From: CAVTPU01 sp963736695
Lineage (GTDB): Bacteria; Actinomycetota; Actinomycetes; Mycobacteriales; Micromonosporaceae
Assembly (NCBI GenBank): GCA_963736695.1
Contig: CAVTPU010000001.1
Span: 62,001-126,000, forward strand
Direction of reading: 5' to 3'
Length of the DNA: 64,000 nt
The notes under the pieces were generated by a model. That model saw nothing but the letters and a program-made list of their open reading frames with translations. It ran no database searches and was not told where the DNA came from. This document shows positions 54,004 to 61,561 of this stretch, one piece after another. Each line of letters opens with the position of its first letter. Position 1 is the stretch's first letter. The translations under genes were made by a program, and so were the position numbers.

Positions 54004-54582
54004 TCAGGCGATGGGTGTGTCATCGGCGAGACCGTCACAGGGCACCGCCCGCACGGTCGCGGACCGCGCGGCCAGATAGGCCCGGGACCCGACGTCTCCG
54101 CTGGCGAGCATCGCAACGCCCGCCCAGTGCTCGCGACCCAATAACACCGGGTGCCCACGCCGCTGCTCATAGGTGGCCGTCACGAGGCTGTCCGGCCCCG
54201 CACCATCGACGACGACGCGCACCGCCGCTGCGGTGACGCCCGGAGTGTCGGCCGGCAACACCACCACCGCCGCGGCGTCGGTCGCGGCGAGCGCCTCGAG
54301 GCCCGCCCGCAACGACGAGCCGACCCCGCTCTTCCAGCCGGGATTGTCGACCAACACGCAGTCGCCGACGTCGATCGCCGCGCGCACCCGGTCGGCCTCG
54401 GCGCCAAGCACGACCAGCACGGGATCGCAGCCAGCGGCGCGGGCCGTGGCGACGGTGTGGGCGACCGACGTCACGCCCTCGACATCGACCAATGCCAACG
54501 GCCCGCCATAACGTGGTCCACCGCCAGCGGCCAGGACCAGACCCGCGATGTTCAGCTCACACCCGCCTCGATCCGATGACAA
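54004..54582 (-). CDS. MobA/MocA-like nucleotidyltransferase family protein
   Basis: A 192-residue protein with the fold of molybdenum cofactor nucleotidyltransferases. NIAGLVLAAGGGPRYGGPLA is the nucleotide loop, VVVLPADTPGVTAAAVRVVV has the metal-binding Asp, and TATYEQRRGHPVLLGREHW is the family end motif. The usual lysine of the loop (RxGxPK) is replaced by leucine in RYGGPLALVDV, so NTP binding may be weak or the role changed. Molybdopterin genes are not adjacent. It converges with the amidohydrolase gene. Confidence 0.75.
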   Translation of the reverse strand: MSSDRGGCELNIAGLVLAAGGGPRYGGPLALVDVEGVTSVAHTVATARAAGCDPVLVVLGAEADRVRAAIDVGDCVLVDNPGWKSGVGSSLRAGLEALAATDAAAVVVLPADTPGVTAAAVRVVVDGAGPDSLVTATYEQRRGHPVLLGREHWAGVAMLASGDVGSRAYLAARSATVRAVPCDGLADDTPIA

Positions 54583-54673
54583 TCGACGTGACGTCGCTCC
54601 TCGGCGCTGAGAGTAACCCGGCGGGCCGACAACCGCGACAGCGTGGGGTGGACGCCCACGGTAACGTCGAACG

Positions 54674-55198
54674 ATGCAACATGACCACTGTTCGTTCTGC
54701 GGCGGCCGCTATCCCGATACACACACGTGGCCGCGCACCTGCGCCACCTGCGGTGAGACGACGTGGAGCAATCCGTTGCCGGTCGCGGTGGTGCTCGTGC
54801 CCGTCGCCCACCCGGGTGGCCGCGATGGGCTGTTGGTGGTGCGACGGGGCATCGAACCGTTTCGGGGCGAGCTCGCGTTGCCGGGTGGTTTCATCGAGAC
54901 CGGCGAGTCGTGGCAGGAGGCGGCCGCTCGCGAGTTGTGGGAAGAGACCGGCGTGCGGTCCGCCCCCGAGGAGGTGCGCCTGTTCGACGTGCATAGCTCC
55001 TATCGCGGACGGTCGTTGCTCATCTTCGGGTTGGTGCCGCGACTGCACCCCGATGAGGTGCCGGTCCCCGTGGACAATCCGGAGGTGACCGAGGTGAAGG
55101 TCCTCGCCGAGGCCAGCGAGCTCGCGTTCCCCACGCATACCCTGGCGATGGCCGACTACTTTGCCGGGCGACGGGGGGTCGAGCCGCCGGTTCGTTGA
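54674..55198 (+). CDS. Nudix hydrolase with N-terminal zinc ribbon
   Basis: A 174-residue protein. Residues 1-32 form a zinc ribbon with two Cys pairs (HCSFCGG, TCATCGE). The Nudix box is complete: GGFIETGESWQEAAARELWEETG. It resembles the NADH pyrophosphatase-like and NUDIX groups that carry a ribbon. It cleaves a nucleoside diphosphate linked to another moiety, with Mg ions held by the Glu residues of the box. The substrate is not evident. It stands alone, divergent from the MobA-like gene. Confidence 0.88.
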   Translation: MQHDHCSFCGGRYPDTHTWPRTCATCGETTWSNPLPVAVVLVPVAHPGGRDGLLVVRRGIEPFRGELALPGGFIETGESWQEAAARELWEETGVRSAPEEVRLFDVHSSYRGRSLLIFGLVPRLHPDEVPVPVDNPEVTEVKVLAEASELAFPTHTLAMADYFAGRRGVEPPVR

Positions 55199-55252
55199 CA
55201 CAACCATCGCCCGTACGGGTCGAGGGTCTGCGGCGACGGCCCGGCGCGCCCA

Positions 55253-56065
55253 TCAGCGGGGGTCGTCGCGTCCCAGCTCCCAGAATGCGACGGCCGCCGC
55301 GGCGGCGATGTTGAGCGAGTCGACGCCGCGACGCATCGGGATCACGACGCGTGTGTCGGCGGCCCGCATCGCCGCCGGGGTGAGCCCGGCGCCTTCGGCG
55401 CCCAGCAGGAGCGCGGCGCGTGACCGGGTCGCGGCGTCGAGGTCGTTGATGGCGAGCGCGTCGTCGGCGGGGGTGAGTGCCACCACCCGGAACCCGGCGG
55501 CGCGGACGAGGTCGAGAGCGTCGGGCCAGGGGTTCAGCTTCGCGTAGGGCACGGCGAAGACCTCTCCCATGCTCACCCGCACGCTTCGGCGATAAAGCGG
55601 GTCGGCGCACGAGGGCGACAGCAGCACAGCGTCGACGCCGAGCGCGGCCGCGCCCCGGAAGACGGCGCCGATGTTGGTGTGGTTGTTCACGTCCTCGAGA
55701 ATCGCCACGCGTCGGGCGGCGGCGAGCACGGTCGACGCGTCAGGCAACGGTCGCCGGTGAAATGACGCGAGCACGCCGCGGTGCACGTGAAAGCCGGTGA
55801 GTTGTTGCAGCACCGCGGGCGCGGCGGCATAGCGTGGGGCGTCGCCGGTGTCGAGGTCGCCGAGTTGGTTGACGCGTTTTTCGTCGACGAGGATCGACCT
55901 CGCCGCATAGCCGGCGCGCACCGCCCGTCGCAGCACGAGTTCACCCTCGGCGATGAACACGCCGAGGGGTTCCTCGGAGCGCACCCGCAGCTGCAGGTCG
56001 GTGAGTGCGCGATAGTCCGCGACGCGGGGGTCGTCGGGATCGGTGATCAGTTCGGGGTCCGCCAC
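55253..56065 (-). CDS. SpoU/TrmH family RNA methyltransferase
   Basis: A 270-residue SPOUT methyltransferase. The N-terminal part is an RNA-binding L30e-like domain (GVFIAEGELVLRRAVRAGYA, ARSILVDEKRVNQ). The catalytic domain has motif 1 NHTNIGAVFRGAAALGVDAV, motif 2 ALLLGAEGAGL and motif 3 IPMRRGVDSLNIAAAAAVAF, which form the AdoMet-binding knot. It transfers a methyl group to a ribose 2'-OH of rRNA or tRNA; the exact site is unknown. Confidence 0.9.
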   Translation of the reverse strand: MADPELITDPDDPRVADYRALTDLQLRVRSEEPLGVFIAEGELVLRRAVRAGYAARSILVDEKRVNQLGDLDTGDAPRYAAAPAVLQQLTGFHVHRGVLASFHRRPLPDASTVLAAARRVAILEDVNNHTNIGAVFRGAAALGVDAVLLSPSCADPLYRRSVRVSMGEVFAVPYAKLNPWPDALDLVRAAGFRVVALTPADDALAINDLDAATRSRAALLLGAEGAGLTPAAMRAADTRVVIPMRRGVDSLNIAAAAAVAFWELGRDDPR

Positions 56066-56192
56066 AGAGGTGATTGTCGCCGCCGGCGGCTCGTCGCGCG
56101 GTCGCGGGTCCGGCCTGCGGACCGGCGCGCAGCCACGACGCTGCCGGCATGGTCGCCGCCACGACAGGCCACGGGCATGGGCGAGGCCGCGA

Positions 56193-57368
56193 TCAGACGC
56201 CGTCGTCGGGAGAGGTGCCGTCCGGCTTGAGTTTGGCGGCGGTCCAGGACAGGTCCATGCCGCAGGCGAGCGCGACCAGTGCGCCGAGGACGAGCAGGAA
56301 CTGCCAGCCCAGATAGGCCCCGCCGACCGCGAGGGTCACGGCGGAGATCAGCAGATAGCCGTCGGTGCGGTTGAGCACGCCGCAGGAGAGGACCGCGCAC
56401 GCGAGGCAGATCCATGAGATCGCGATGAACAGCAGGCCGCCGGCGGCGAGGGAGAACCCGACCGTGCTGTGAAAGAAGTGATCCTCCAGGTAGTTGGCTG
56501 CCTCGGCCCCGATGTGGGGGCGCAGCCGGGCGACCGCGGGTCGGGCGACGCCGATGAGACCGAGCACGGGCGCGAGGGCGATCGCCCCGAGCAGCATCGA
56601 CACGAGCGCGGTGAAGGCCCAGCGGCGGGCGGTGGTGGCGGCGAGCAGCGCGGTGAGCCCGATGATGCCGATGACGGTGAGCACGAGGCCGAGCAGGTTG
56701 ACGAGCAGCCACGACGCGGGCCACGCGGCGGCGACGACGGAGGTGGCCGTTGGCCAGCCCCACATGCCGGTCACCGCCACGCATGCGGCGCCGAAAGGCA
56801 GCGCCCAGATGGCCGCCCGGGAGAAGCGGCGCATGACCCGCCCCCACCCGGGGTCGCCGATGACCCGTCGCACGGTGCCGACCTGAAAGGCGAACCCGCC
56901 GATGCCGGCCACGGGAATCGCGGCACCGCTGACCCCGACTCCTGCGGGAGTCCCGTTGGCGAACGCGGCGAAGCTGAGCTGACCCGGTTGGGGCGGCGCG
57001 ACCGCAGGCAGCACGGTGGTCTGCTCGGCTTGGGCTTGGGCTCGGGTGGTGGTGACGTGGTGGTGGTCGCCGGCCCGAAATTCGGCGTAGTCGATGTCGG
57101 ACGTGTGTTGGTCGACCGAGTCGACCGGTTCGGGCTGGTGGTGGTCGCGGTGCCGATGGGGCGTTTCGCTGCCCGCGCGACTGTGGGTGAAGGTGGGTTC
57201 GGGAGCCCCGTCCGCGTCGGGCTCGATGCGGGTGTCTGGCCCGGATTCGGGTCGGGGTGGCTGATCAGGGTCAGAGTCGGAGAGGGTGGCGACCCCGGTC
57301 TCCGGCTGGGTCGCTTCCACTCCGGCCAGCAGCCGGTTCGGAGATGTCTTCTTGTGCCCCCGTGCCAT
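56193..57368 (-). CDS. membrane protein with long hydrophilic N-terminus
   Basis: A 391-residue protein from ATG 57368, function unknown. The first 150 residues are polar, rich in Pro, Asp and His (DSDPDQPPRPESGPDTRIEP, HRHRDHHQPEPVDSVDQH) and probably disordered in the cytosol. About six membrane helices follow (ALPFGAACVAVTGMWGW, LLVNLLGLVLTVIGIIGLTA, FTALVSMLLGAIALAPVLGL, and three more to the end). The plan resembles actinobacterial membrane proteins with variable tails. It lies 127 bases from the methyltransferase gene, same strand. Confidence 0.65.
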   Translation of the reverse strand: MARGHKKTSPNRLLAGVEATQPETGVATLSDSDPDQPPRPESGPDTRIEPDADGAPEPTFTHSRAGSETPHRHRDHHQPEPVDSVDQHTSDIDYAEFRAGDHHHVTTTRAQAQAEQTTVLPAVAPPQPGQLSFAAFANGTPAGVGVSGAAIPVAGIGGFAFQVGTVRRVIGDPGWGRVMRRFSRAAIWALPFGAACVAVTGMWGWPTATSVVAAAWPASWLLVNLLGLVLTVIGIIGLTALLAATTARRWAFTALVSMLLGAIALAPVLGLIGVARPAVARLRPHIGAEAANYLEDHFFHSTVGFSLAAGGLLFIAISWICLACAVLSCGVLNRTDGYLLISAVTLAVGGAYLGWQFLLVLGALVALACGMDLSWTAAKLKPDGTSPDDGV

Positions 57369-57493
57369 TTTCCGCCCCCGTGAGCCGTTCCGCTGGTCCC
57401 GCTGCGGCGCCCCAGCACCCACCACGATCGTGGCAGGGGCTGGGGCGCGATATGCCGTACTTCGCGGTTTTTCTCGCTCACGTGGGCCGCGTG

Positions 57494-57523
57494 GGGGTTG
57501 TCAGCCGCGGGGTTGTCAGCCGC
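57494..57523. repeat. 15-base tandem duplication at the SPFH gene end
   Basis: GGGGTTGTCAGCCGC occurs twice head to tail (57494-57508, 57509-57523). The second copy contains the stop codon of the SPFH gene on the minus strand, so the duplication extends the former gene end into the spacer. Confidence 0.6.
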
Positions 57524-58625
57524 GCGGCGCCTCGTCGGCCGTTGAGGCAGGGGTGGCCGACGGTTGAGCCGGCACGACGATCTGCTCGGTGGCCGGCTCG
57601 GTGGCCGGCAGCGGCGCCCCGGCCTGCGCGACGGCTGCGGCGCGTGCCGCCTCAGCCGCGGCCGCCTGCGCTGCGGCGTGTGCCTCAGCGGCCAGCTCGG
57701 GCTCGACGATCGGCGGCGCGGGAGAACCCGCGTCGGTTCCGAGGGTGAGTCCACCGAGCGCGCCACCGATGCCTTCGAGCGCCTTGGTCAACTCCACCGG
57801 CACGATCCAGATCTTGTTGGAGGGGCCGGCGGCGATCTGCGGCAGCGCCTGCAGATATTGATAGGCGAGCACCTTGGAGTCGGGGTTGGAGGTGTGGATC
57901 GCGTCGAACACGGTCCGGATCGCCTTCGCCTGTCCCTCGGCCTGCAGAATGCGGGCCTGCCGGTCGCCGTCGGCGCGCAGCACGGCCGCCTGCTTCTCGC
58001 CCTCGGCGGTGAGGATCTGTGACTGTTTGTGCCCCTCGGCGTTGAGAATCGCCGCGCGCCGATCCCGCTCGGCCCGCATCTGCTTCTCCATCGAGTCGCG
58101 GATGCTCGGGGGCGGCTCGATCGCTTTGATCTCGACCCGGGTGACCTTGATGCCCCAGCGTCCGGTGGTCTCGTCGAGCACCCCGGAGAGGTGCCGGTTG
58201 ATCTCCTCGCGGCTGGTGAGGGCCTTCTCCAGGTCGAGCGAACCGATGACGTTTCGCAGCGTGGTCACGGTCAGCTGCTCGATCGCCTGCAGGAAGTTGG
58301 CGATCTCATAGGTTGCCCGTACCGGGTCAACGACCTTGAAGTAGAGAACCGTGTCGATGGATACGACGAGGTTGTCCGAGGTGATCACCGGTTGCGGGGG
58401 AAAGCTGACCACCTGTTCACGCATGTCCACCTTGGAGCGCACGGCGTCGAGGAAGGGCATCAGCAGGCTGAGCCCCGGATTCAACGTCCGGTGATAGCGG
58501 CCGAGCCGCTCCACCACGTCCATGCGCTGTTGGGGCACCACTCGCACGGCCCGCGCCAGTGTGATCACGATGAACAGTGCGAAGAAGGCGATGATCAGCC
58601 AGACGATTGCTTGTAATCCATTCAT
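57516..58625 (-). CDS. SPFH/band 7 protein (stomatin/QmcA-like)
   Basis: A 369-residue membrane-anchored scaffold protein. The N-terminal helix (LQAIVWLIIAFFALFIVITL) is followed by the SPFH domain (VVPQQRMDVVERLGRYHRTL, PGLSLLMPFLDAVRSKVDMR, TVTTLRNVIGSLDLEKALTS) and by a coiled coil rich in Ala, Glu and Gln (RAERDRRAAILNAEGHKQSQ, ILQAEGQAKAIRT). The Ala/Pro-rich tail is not conserved. These proteins form microdomains in the membrane with NfeD partners. The NfeD gene is just upstream, 18 bases away. Confidence 0.92.
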   Translation of the reverse strand: MNGLQAIVWLIIAFFALFIVITLARAVRVVPQQRMDVVERLGRYHRTLNPGLSLLMPFLDAVRSKVDMREQVVSFPPQPVITSDNLVVSIDTVLYFKVVDPVRATYEIANFLQAIEQLTVTTLRNVIGSLDLEKALTSREEINRHLSGVLDETTGRWGIKVTRVEIKAIEPPPSIRDSMEKQMRAERDRRAAILNAEGHKQSQILTAEGEKQAAVLRADGDRQARILQAEGQAKAIRTVFDAIHTSNPDSKVLAYQYLQALPQIAAGPSNKIWIVPVELTKALEGIGGALGGLTLGTDAGSPAPPIVEPELAAEAHAAAQAAAAEAARAAAVAQAGAPLPATEPATEQIVVPAQPSATPASTADEAPRG

Positions 58626-58643
58626 ATCTCTCCCCTTATATAG

Positions 58644-59066
58644 TTATTCGTGTCGGACCAATGCGGTGGCGCCATCGACGCCCACCACGACGACCCGCGC
58701 GCCCACGGCGCAGGTCTGGCCTCGGTCGACCGGCCGCGCCCGCCACAGTTCCCCGCCGATCTTGACAAGACCGCCGTCGTCGCCGACCGGCTCGACCACC
58801 GTCGCCGAGGCGTTGACCAACGCGTCGACGCCCAGCGTCGCCGGCTCGGCGTTGCGGTGCAACCGGCGCTTGATCGCCGGTCTCAATGTGATGACACCCA
58901 GGGTCGACACCACGGCGAAAGCGACCACCTGCACGGGAATCGGGGCGGCCAACGCGGTCGCGGAGGCGGCGAAACACCCGCCCGCGAACATGATCAAGAC
59001 GAAGTCGAGAGTGAAGAGCTCCGCGATGCCGAGCACGATGCCGGCCAGCAACCAGATGAGGGACAC
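58644..59066 (-). CDS. NfeD-like membrane protein
   Basis: A 140-residue protein from GTG 59066 (VSLIWLLAGIVLGIAELFTL); a longer frame has no membrane topology. Two to three membrane helices (LDFVLIMFAGGCFAASATAL, VQVVAFAVVSTLGVITL) precede a C-terminal OB-fold (VNASATVVEPVGDDGGLVKI, GGELWRARPVDRGQTCAVGA), the short NfeD type without protease. It is encoded directly upstream of the SPFH gene, the standard pair that forms membrane microdomains. Confidence 0.88.
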   Translation of the reverse strand: MSLIWLLAGIVLGIAELFTLDFVLIMFAGGCFAASATALAAPIPVQVVAFAVVSTLGVITLRPAIKRRLHRNAEPATLGVDALVNASATVVEPVGDDGGLVKIGGELWRARPVDRGQTCAVGARVVVVGVDGATALVRHE

Positions 59067-59257
59067 ACCACGATCGTGACACGCCCAGTCCAGTAAGGCC
59101 GCGCTCCCCCTCCCCCAGACTGCGCTGCCTTCGGCAGACCGCGCGCTGCCTTCGGCGTACGGATGATGTCGTGTCTGTGAACGATTTCCACGACGCTGCG
59201 GCGACAACTGCCTTCCGGGCAGGACACAACGCCCACGCAGGTCGTAGTCTTGCCTCC

Positions 59258-60040
59258 ATGTCCTCCGCACGGACCGTGACCGCGGCAACACGCCGCTCCG
59301 CGCGCCTGGTCACCTGGGCCCGCGCGTGGCGCGCCGGCACCGTCTCCTATGACGATGTCGTCGACGAGACCGAAGGCGGCGAGGAACACCTCGTCGCAGG
59401 CTCACCCGACCCGTGGGACGAGACGCCGCTGAGGCACGCCGTCCGGACCCTGTCCCGGCTGCACCCCGACGAGATCCGACTCGTGCTGCCAGTGCCCGGC
59501 GACCCACGTGGCTTGCCTGGCCCTGGGCCGTTCACCGACGAGGCCCTCGCCGTTGGCGAGGCGATGATCGGTGGCGAACTCGGGCTCGTGCCGCACGTGC
59601 GCAGTCACACCTCCGGATCGGGAGACACGTTCGAGATCGTCATCTGGCACACCCACTCACTCCCCACCGCCCACCGCGGCGAGCCCGACCTCAGCCCGGC
59701 CCAAGCCGAATCGGACCTCTCCGCCGCCATGGCCGAAGCCACCATCACACTCACCCGACTCGACGTCGCGGCTTGGCGCCCCGACCTCGCCAGCGCGATC
59801 GCCGCGCTGCGCCGCCCCGACAACGGGCCGTGCCTGCCGCCCGGCTTCTCCCCCCGCGCACGACGGCTCTTCTCCCGCGCCATCGTGCTCGACCGGGTGC
59901 TCGCCCTCGCCGCCGAGGTCGCTCCAGGAGGAGCAATCAACGGCTACGAGGCACAGCAGCGCCACCTCGCACTCAAGCCCCTCACCGAAGCCTGCCGCCG
60001 CGCCCTCGTCGCCGCGTGCAACGCCCCACTGGAGCCCTGA
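59258..60040 (+). CDS. conserved-type protein of unknown function
   Basis: A 260-residue soluble protein from ATG 59258; the frame is open from 59171, but that part contains low-complexity sequence from a 21-base direct repeat (GCGCTGCCTTCGGC at 59122 and 59143). Visible features: HAVRTLSRLHPDEIRLVLPV, TDEALAVGEAMIGGELGLVP, DTFEIVIWHTHSLPTAHRGE, AAMAEATITLTRLDVAAWRP. No catalytic motif was recognised. Codon use matches its neighbours. It is divergent from the NfeD/SPFH pair. Confidence 0.6.
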   Translation: MSSARTVTAATRRSARLVTWARAWRAGTVSYDDVVDETEGGEEHLVAGSPDPWDETPLRHAVRTLSRLHPDEIRLVLPVPGDPRGLPGPGPFTDEALAVGEAMIGGELGLVPHVRSHTSGSGDTFEIVIWHTHSLPTAHRGEPDLSPAQAESDLSAAMAEATITLTRLDVAAWRPDLASAIAALRRPDNGPCLPPGFSPRARRLFSRAIVLDRVLALAAEVAPGGAINGYEAQQRHLALKPLTEACRRALVAACNAPLEP

Positions 60041-60072
60041 CTTTCGGCGGTTGTTCGGGCTGATTGGCGCCC

Positions 60073-60142
60073 GGCTGCGTGTTTCACCGGCTGCGTGTTT
60101 CACCTTGGTTGTCCACAGGCCGGTTGGTTGTCCACAGACCCT
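60073..60142. repeat. two back-to-back tandem duplications
   Basis: GGCTGCGTGTTTCACC occurs twice head to tail (60073-60088, 60089-60104). It is followed directly by a 19-base unit starting TTGGTTGTCCACAG, also twice (60105-60123, 60124-60142). The second pair carries one DnaA box per unit. Confidence 0.75.
60109..60136 (+). promoter_or_regulatory. two DnaA boxes
   Basis: TTGTCCACA at 60109-60117 and 60128-60136, the actinobacterial DnaA-box consensus, in the same orientation and 19 bases apart. They lie 52 bases before the GTG of the AbiEi/DUF559 gene. A pair of perfect boxes could bind DnaA and control that gene or titrate DnaA. No origin features (long box array, AT-rich region, dnaA/dnaN) are nearby. 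Confidence 0.6.
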
Positions 60143-60187
60143 CTCGCGACCATCGTCGGGCGCGACGCCTGTTGAGACCATGCCGAC

Positions 60188-61120
60188 GTGCGAGAAATCC
60201 TTCACGCCCAAGCGGGCGTGATCAGCCGCGCGCAGGCGCTGAAGGCTGGATTCACCAGATCGGCCATCGCAAACCGCGTCGGCGGTGGTGACTGGCAACG
60301 GCTGTTCGGCGCCGTGTTCGCCACGTTCAGCGGGCCTGTCCCACGAATGAGTCGACTGTGGGCGGCGGTGTTGCACGCTGGTGACGGAGCGATGCTCAGC
60401 CACAACACGGCGGCCGAGCTGGCCGGGCTGACCGACAAACCATCCGCACCGATCCATGTCACTGTGCCGTCCAATCGTCGTCGGGTCGCCACACCGGGTC
60501 TCGTGGTGCATCGGTCGCGGCTGGCTCACCAGTCGCGCCACCCGGCGCTCACGCCGCCTCAGACCAGAATCGAGGAGACAATCATCGATCTTGTCGACAC
60601 GGCCCGCACCGCCGACGCTGTCGTAGACTGGCTCGCGAAGGCCGTCGCCGCTCGCGTGACCACGCCAGCGAGGTTGGCGGATGCGGCTCGTCGACGGAGC
60701 CGACTGCGGTGGAGATCGATGCTCCACGCTCTGCTCACCGACATCGAAGCCGGTTGCCACTCCGCCTTGGAGTTGGCCTATCTGCAATTCGTCGAACGCG
60801 CACACGGCCTGCCAGTCGGGCTGCGCCAGAACCGACGCCAGCGTCCCGGTGGCATTTATTACGACGATGTTGCCTATTCGGGTTATGCGATCATTGTGGA
60901 GCTCGACGGGCAGATCGCACACCCCGACGACACTCGACGGCGGGACAATCGACGCGACAACTCCGCTGTGGTCGCTGGCGAACGGGTGCTGCGCTTTGGA
61001 TACGGGGATGTCATCGATGGCCCGTGCCGGGTGGCTCGACAGGTGATCGAGGTGCTGCGACGCGGCGGCTGGAACGGCCGCCCGAACACCTGCGCAGATC
61101 CCCGATGCGACATAACGTGA
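60188..61120 (+). CDS. AbiEi-like HTH protein with DUF559-type nuclease-fold domain
   Basis: A 310-residue protein. Residues 1-60 form the AbiEi_4-type winged helix (LHAQAGVISRAQALKAGFTR, SAIANRVGGGDWQRLFGAVF). The middle part matches type IV antitoxin-like proteins (LSHNTAAELAGLTDKP, LVVHRSRLAHQSRHPALTPP, TRIEETIIDLVDTARTADAV). The C-terminal 110 residues have the DUF559/Vsr-like pattern (DVAYSGYAIIVELDGQIAHP, RRDNRRDNSAVVAGERVLRF). No AbiEii toxin gene follows. Common in actinobacteria as a single gene; the function is unknown. Two DnaA boxes precede the GTG start, and its stop lies in dispersed repeat copy 2. Confidence 0.75.
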   Translation: MREILHAQAGVISRAQALKAGFTRSAIANRVGGGDWQRLFGAVFATFSGPVPRMSRLWAAVLHAGDGAMLSHNTAAELAGLTDKPSAPIHVTVPSNRRRVATPGLVVHRSRLAHQSRHPALTPPQTRIEETIIDLVDTARTADAVVDWLAKAVAARVTTPARLADAARRRSRLRWRSMLHALLTDIEAGCHSALELAYLQFVERAHGLPVGLRQNRRQRPGGIYYDDVAYSGYAIIVELDGQIAHPDDTRRRDNRRDNSAVVAGERVLRFGYGDVIDGPCRVARQVIEVLRRGGWNGRPNTCADPRCDIT

Positions 61121-61202
61121 CCGTTAACGTGTCAATCTCGGCACGCTATAGAGTGCGCCACGGCCACGATAACTTCCACAATCCTCACGAAGATCGGCTC
61201 AG
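61114..61202 (+). repeat. dispersed repeat, copy 2
   Basis: An 89-base element starting AACGTGACCGTTAACGTGTC, three differences from copy 3 and about 12 from copy 1. GGCAC and GTGC around CTATAGA can form a small stem (absent in copy 1). It supplies the stop codon of the AbiEi-like gene. Confidence 0.75.
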
Positions 61203-61415
61203 CCGCGATATGCGCCAAATCACGAGTCACGCGCGCCAAATCAGAGGCCACGTTCGCCAGTTCACGGACTGGTTCGCCGTTCTGGCACGCCACTCCGCTG
61301 CGCGAATGCGGCAGCGAAACGAACACCACGCGTATCGCCGCGCACAGAGCGCCGCCCTACCAAAGTCGAAGGCGCCGTAGAGGGCGCGATCGAGGCCACT
61401 TCGATGGAGCAGCAC
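61203..61415. other. spacer between repeat copies 2 and 3
   Basis: No supported gene. It holds a 21-base tandem repeat (GCGCCAAATCA at 61212 and 61233, a degenerate third unit at 61254). On the minus strand, a 65-codon frame (61329-61132) runs through it into repeat copy 2 and reads LANVASDLARVTRDLAHIAA as a heptad pattern. It has no ribosome binding site and probably is not a gene. Confidence 0.4.
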
Positions 61416-61504
61416 AACGTGACCGTTAGCGTGTCAATCTCGGCACGCTACAGAGTGCGCCACGGCCACGATAACTTCCACAATCCTCACGAAGATCGAC
61501 TCAG
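61416..61504 (+). repeat. dispersed repeat, copy 3
   Basis: An 89-base element 302 bases after copy 2 in the same orientation with three substitutions. It ends 58 bases before the end of the converging ferrochelatase gene. The high identity of copies 2 and 3 suggests a recent local duplication. Confidence 0.75.
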
Positions 61505-61561
61505 GAGTCACGTGCGCCAAAATAGGAGTCACAAAACCCACATTCACGACGTTCGGCCGAG

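Noticed and set aside
60105..60142. DnaA boxes considered as a replication origin
   Set aside because: Only two boxes, no AT-rich region, and no dnaA, dnaN, parA or parB gene nearby.
61132..61329. Minus-strand 65-codon frame with heptad pattern in the repeat region
   Set aside because: No ribosome binding site, the frame is not kept upstream of the other repeat copies, and the substitutions between copies do not favour third positions.
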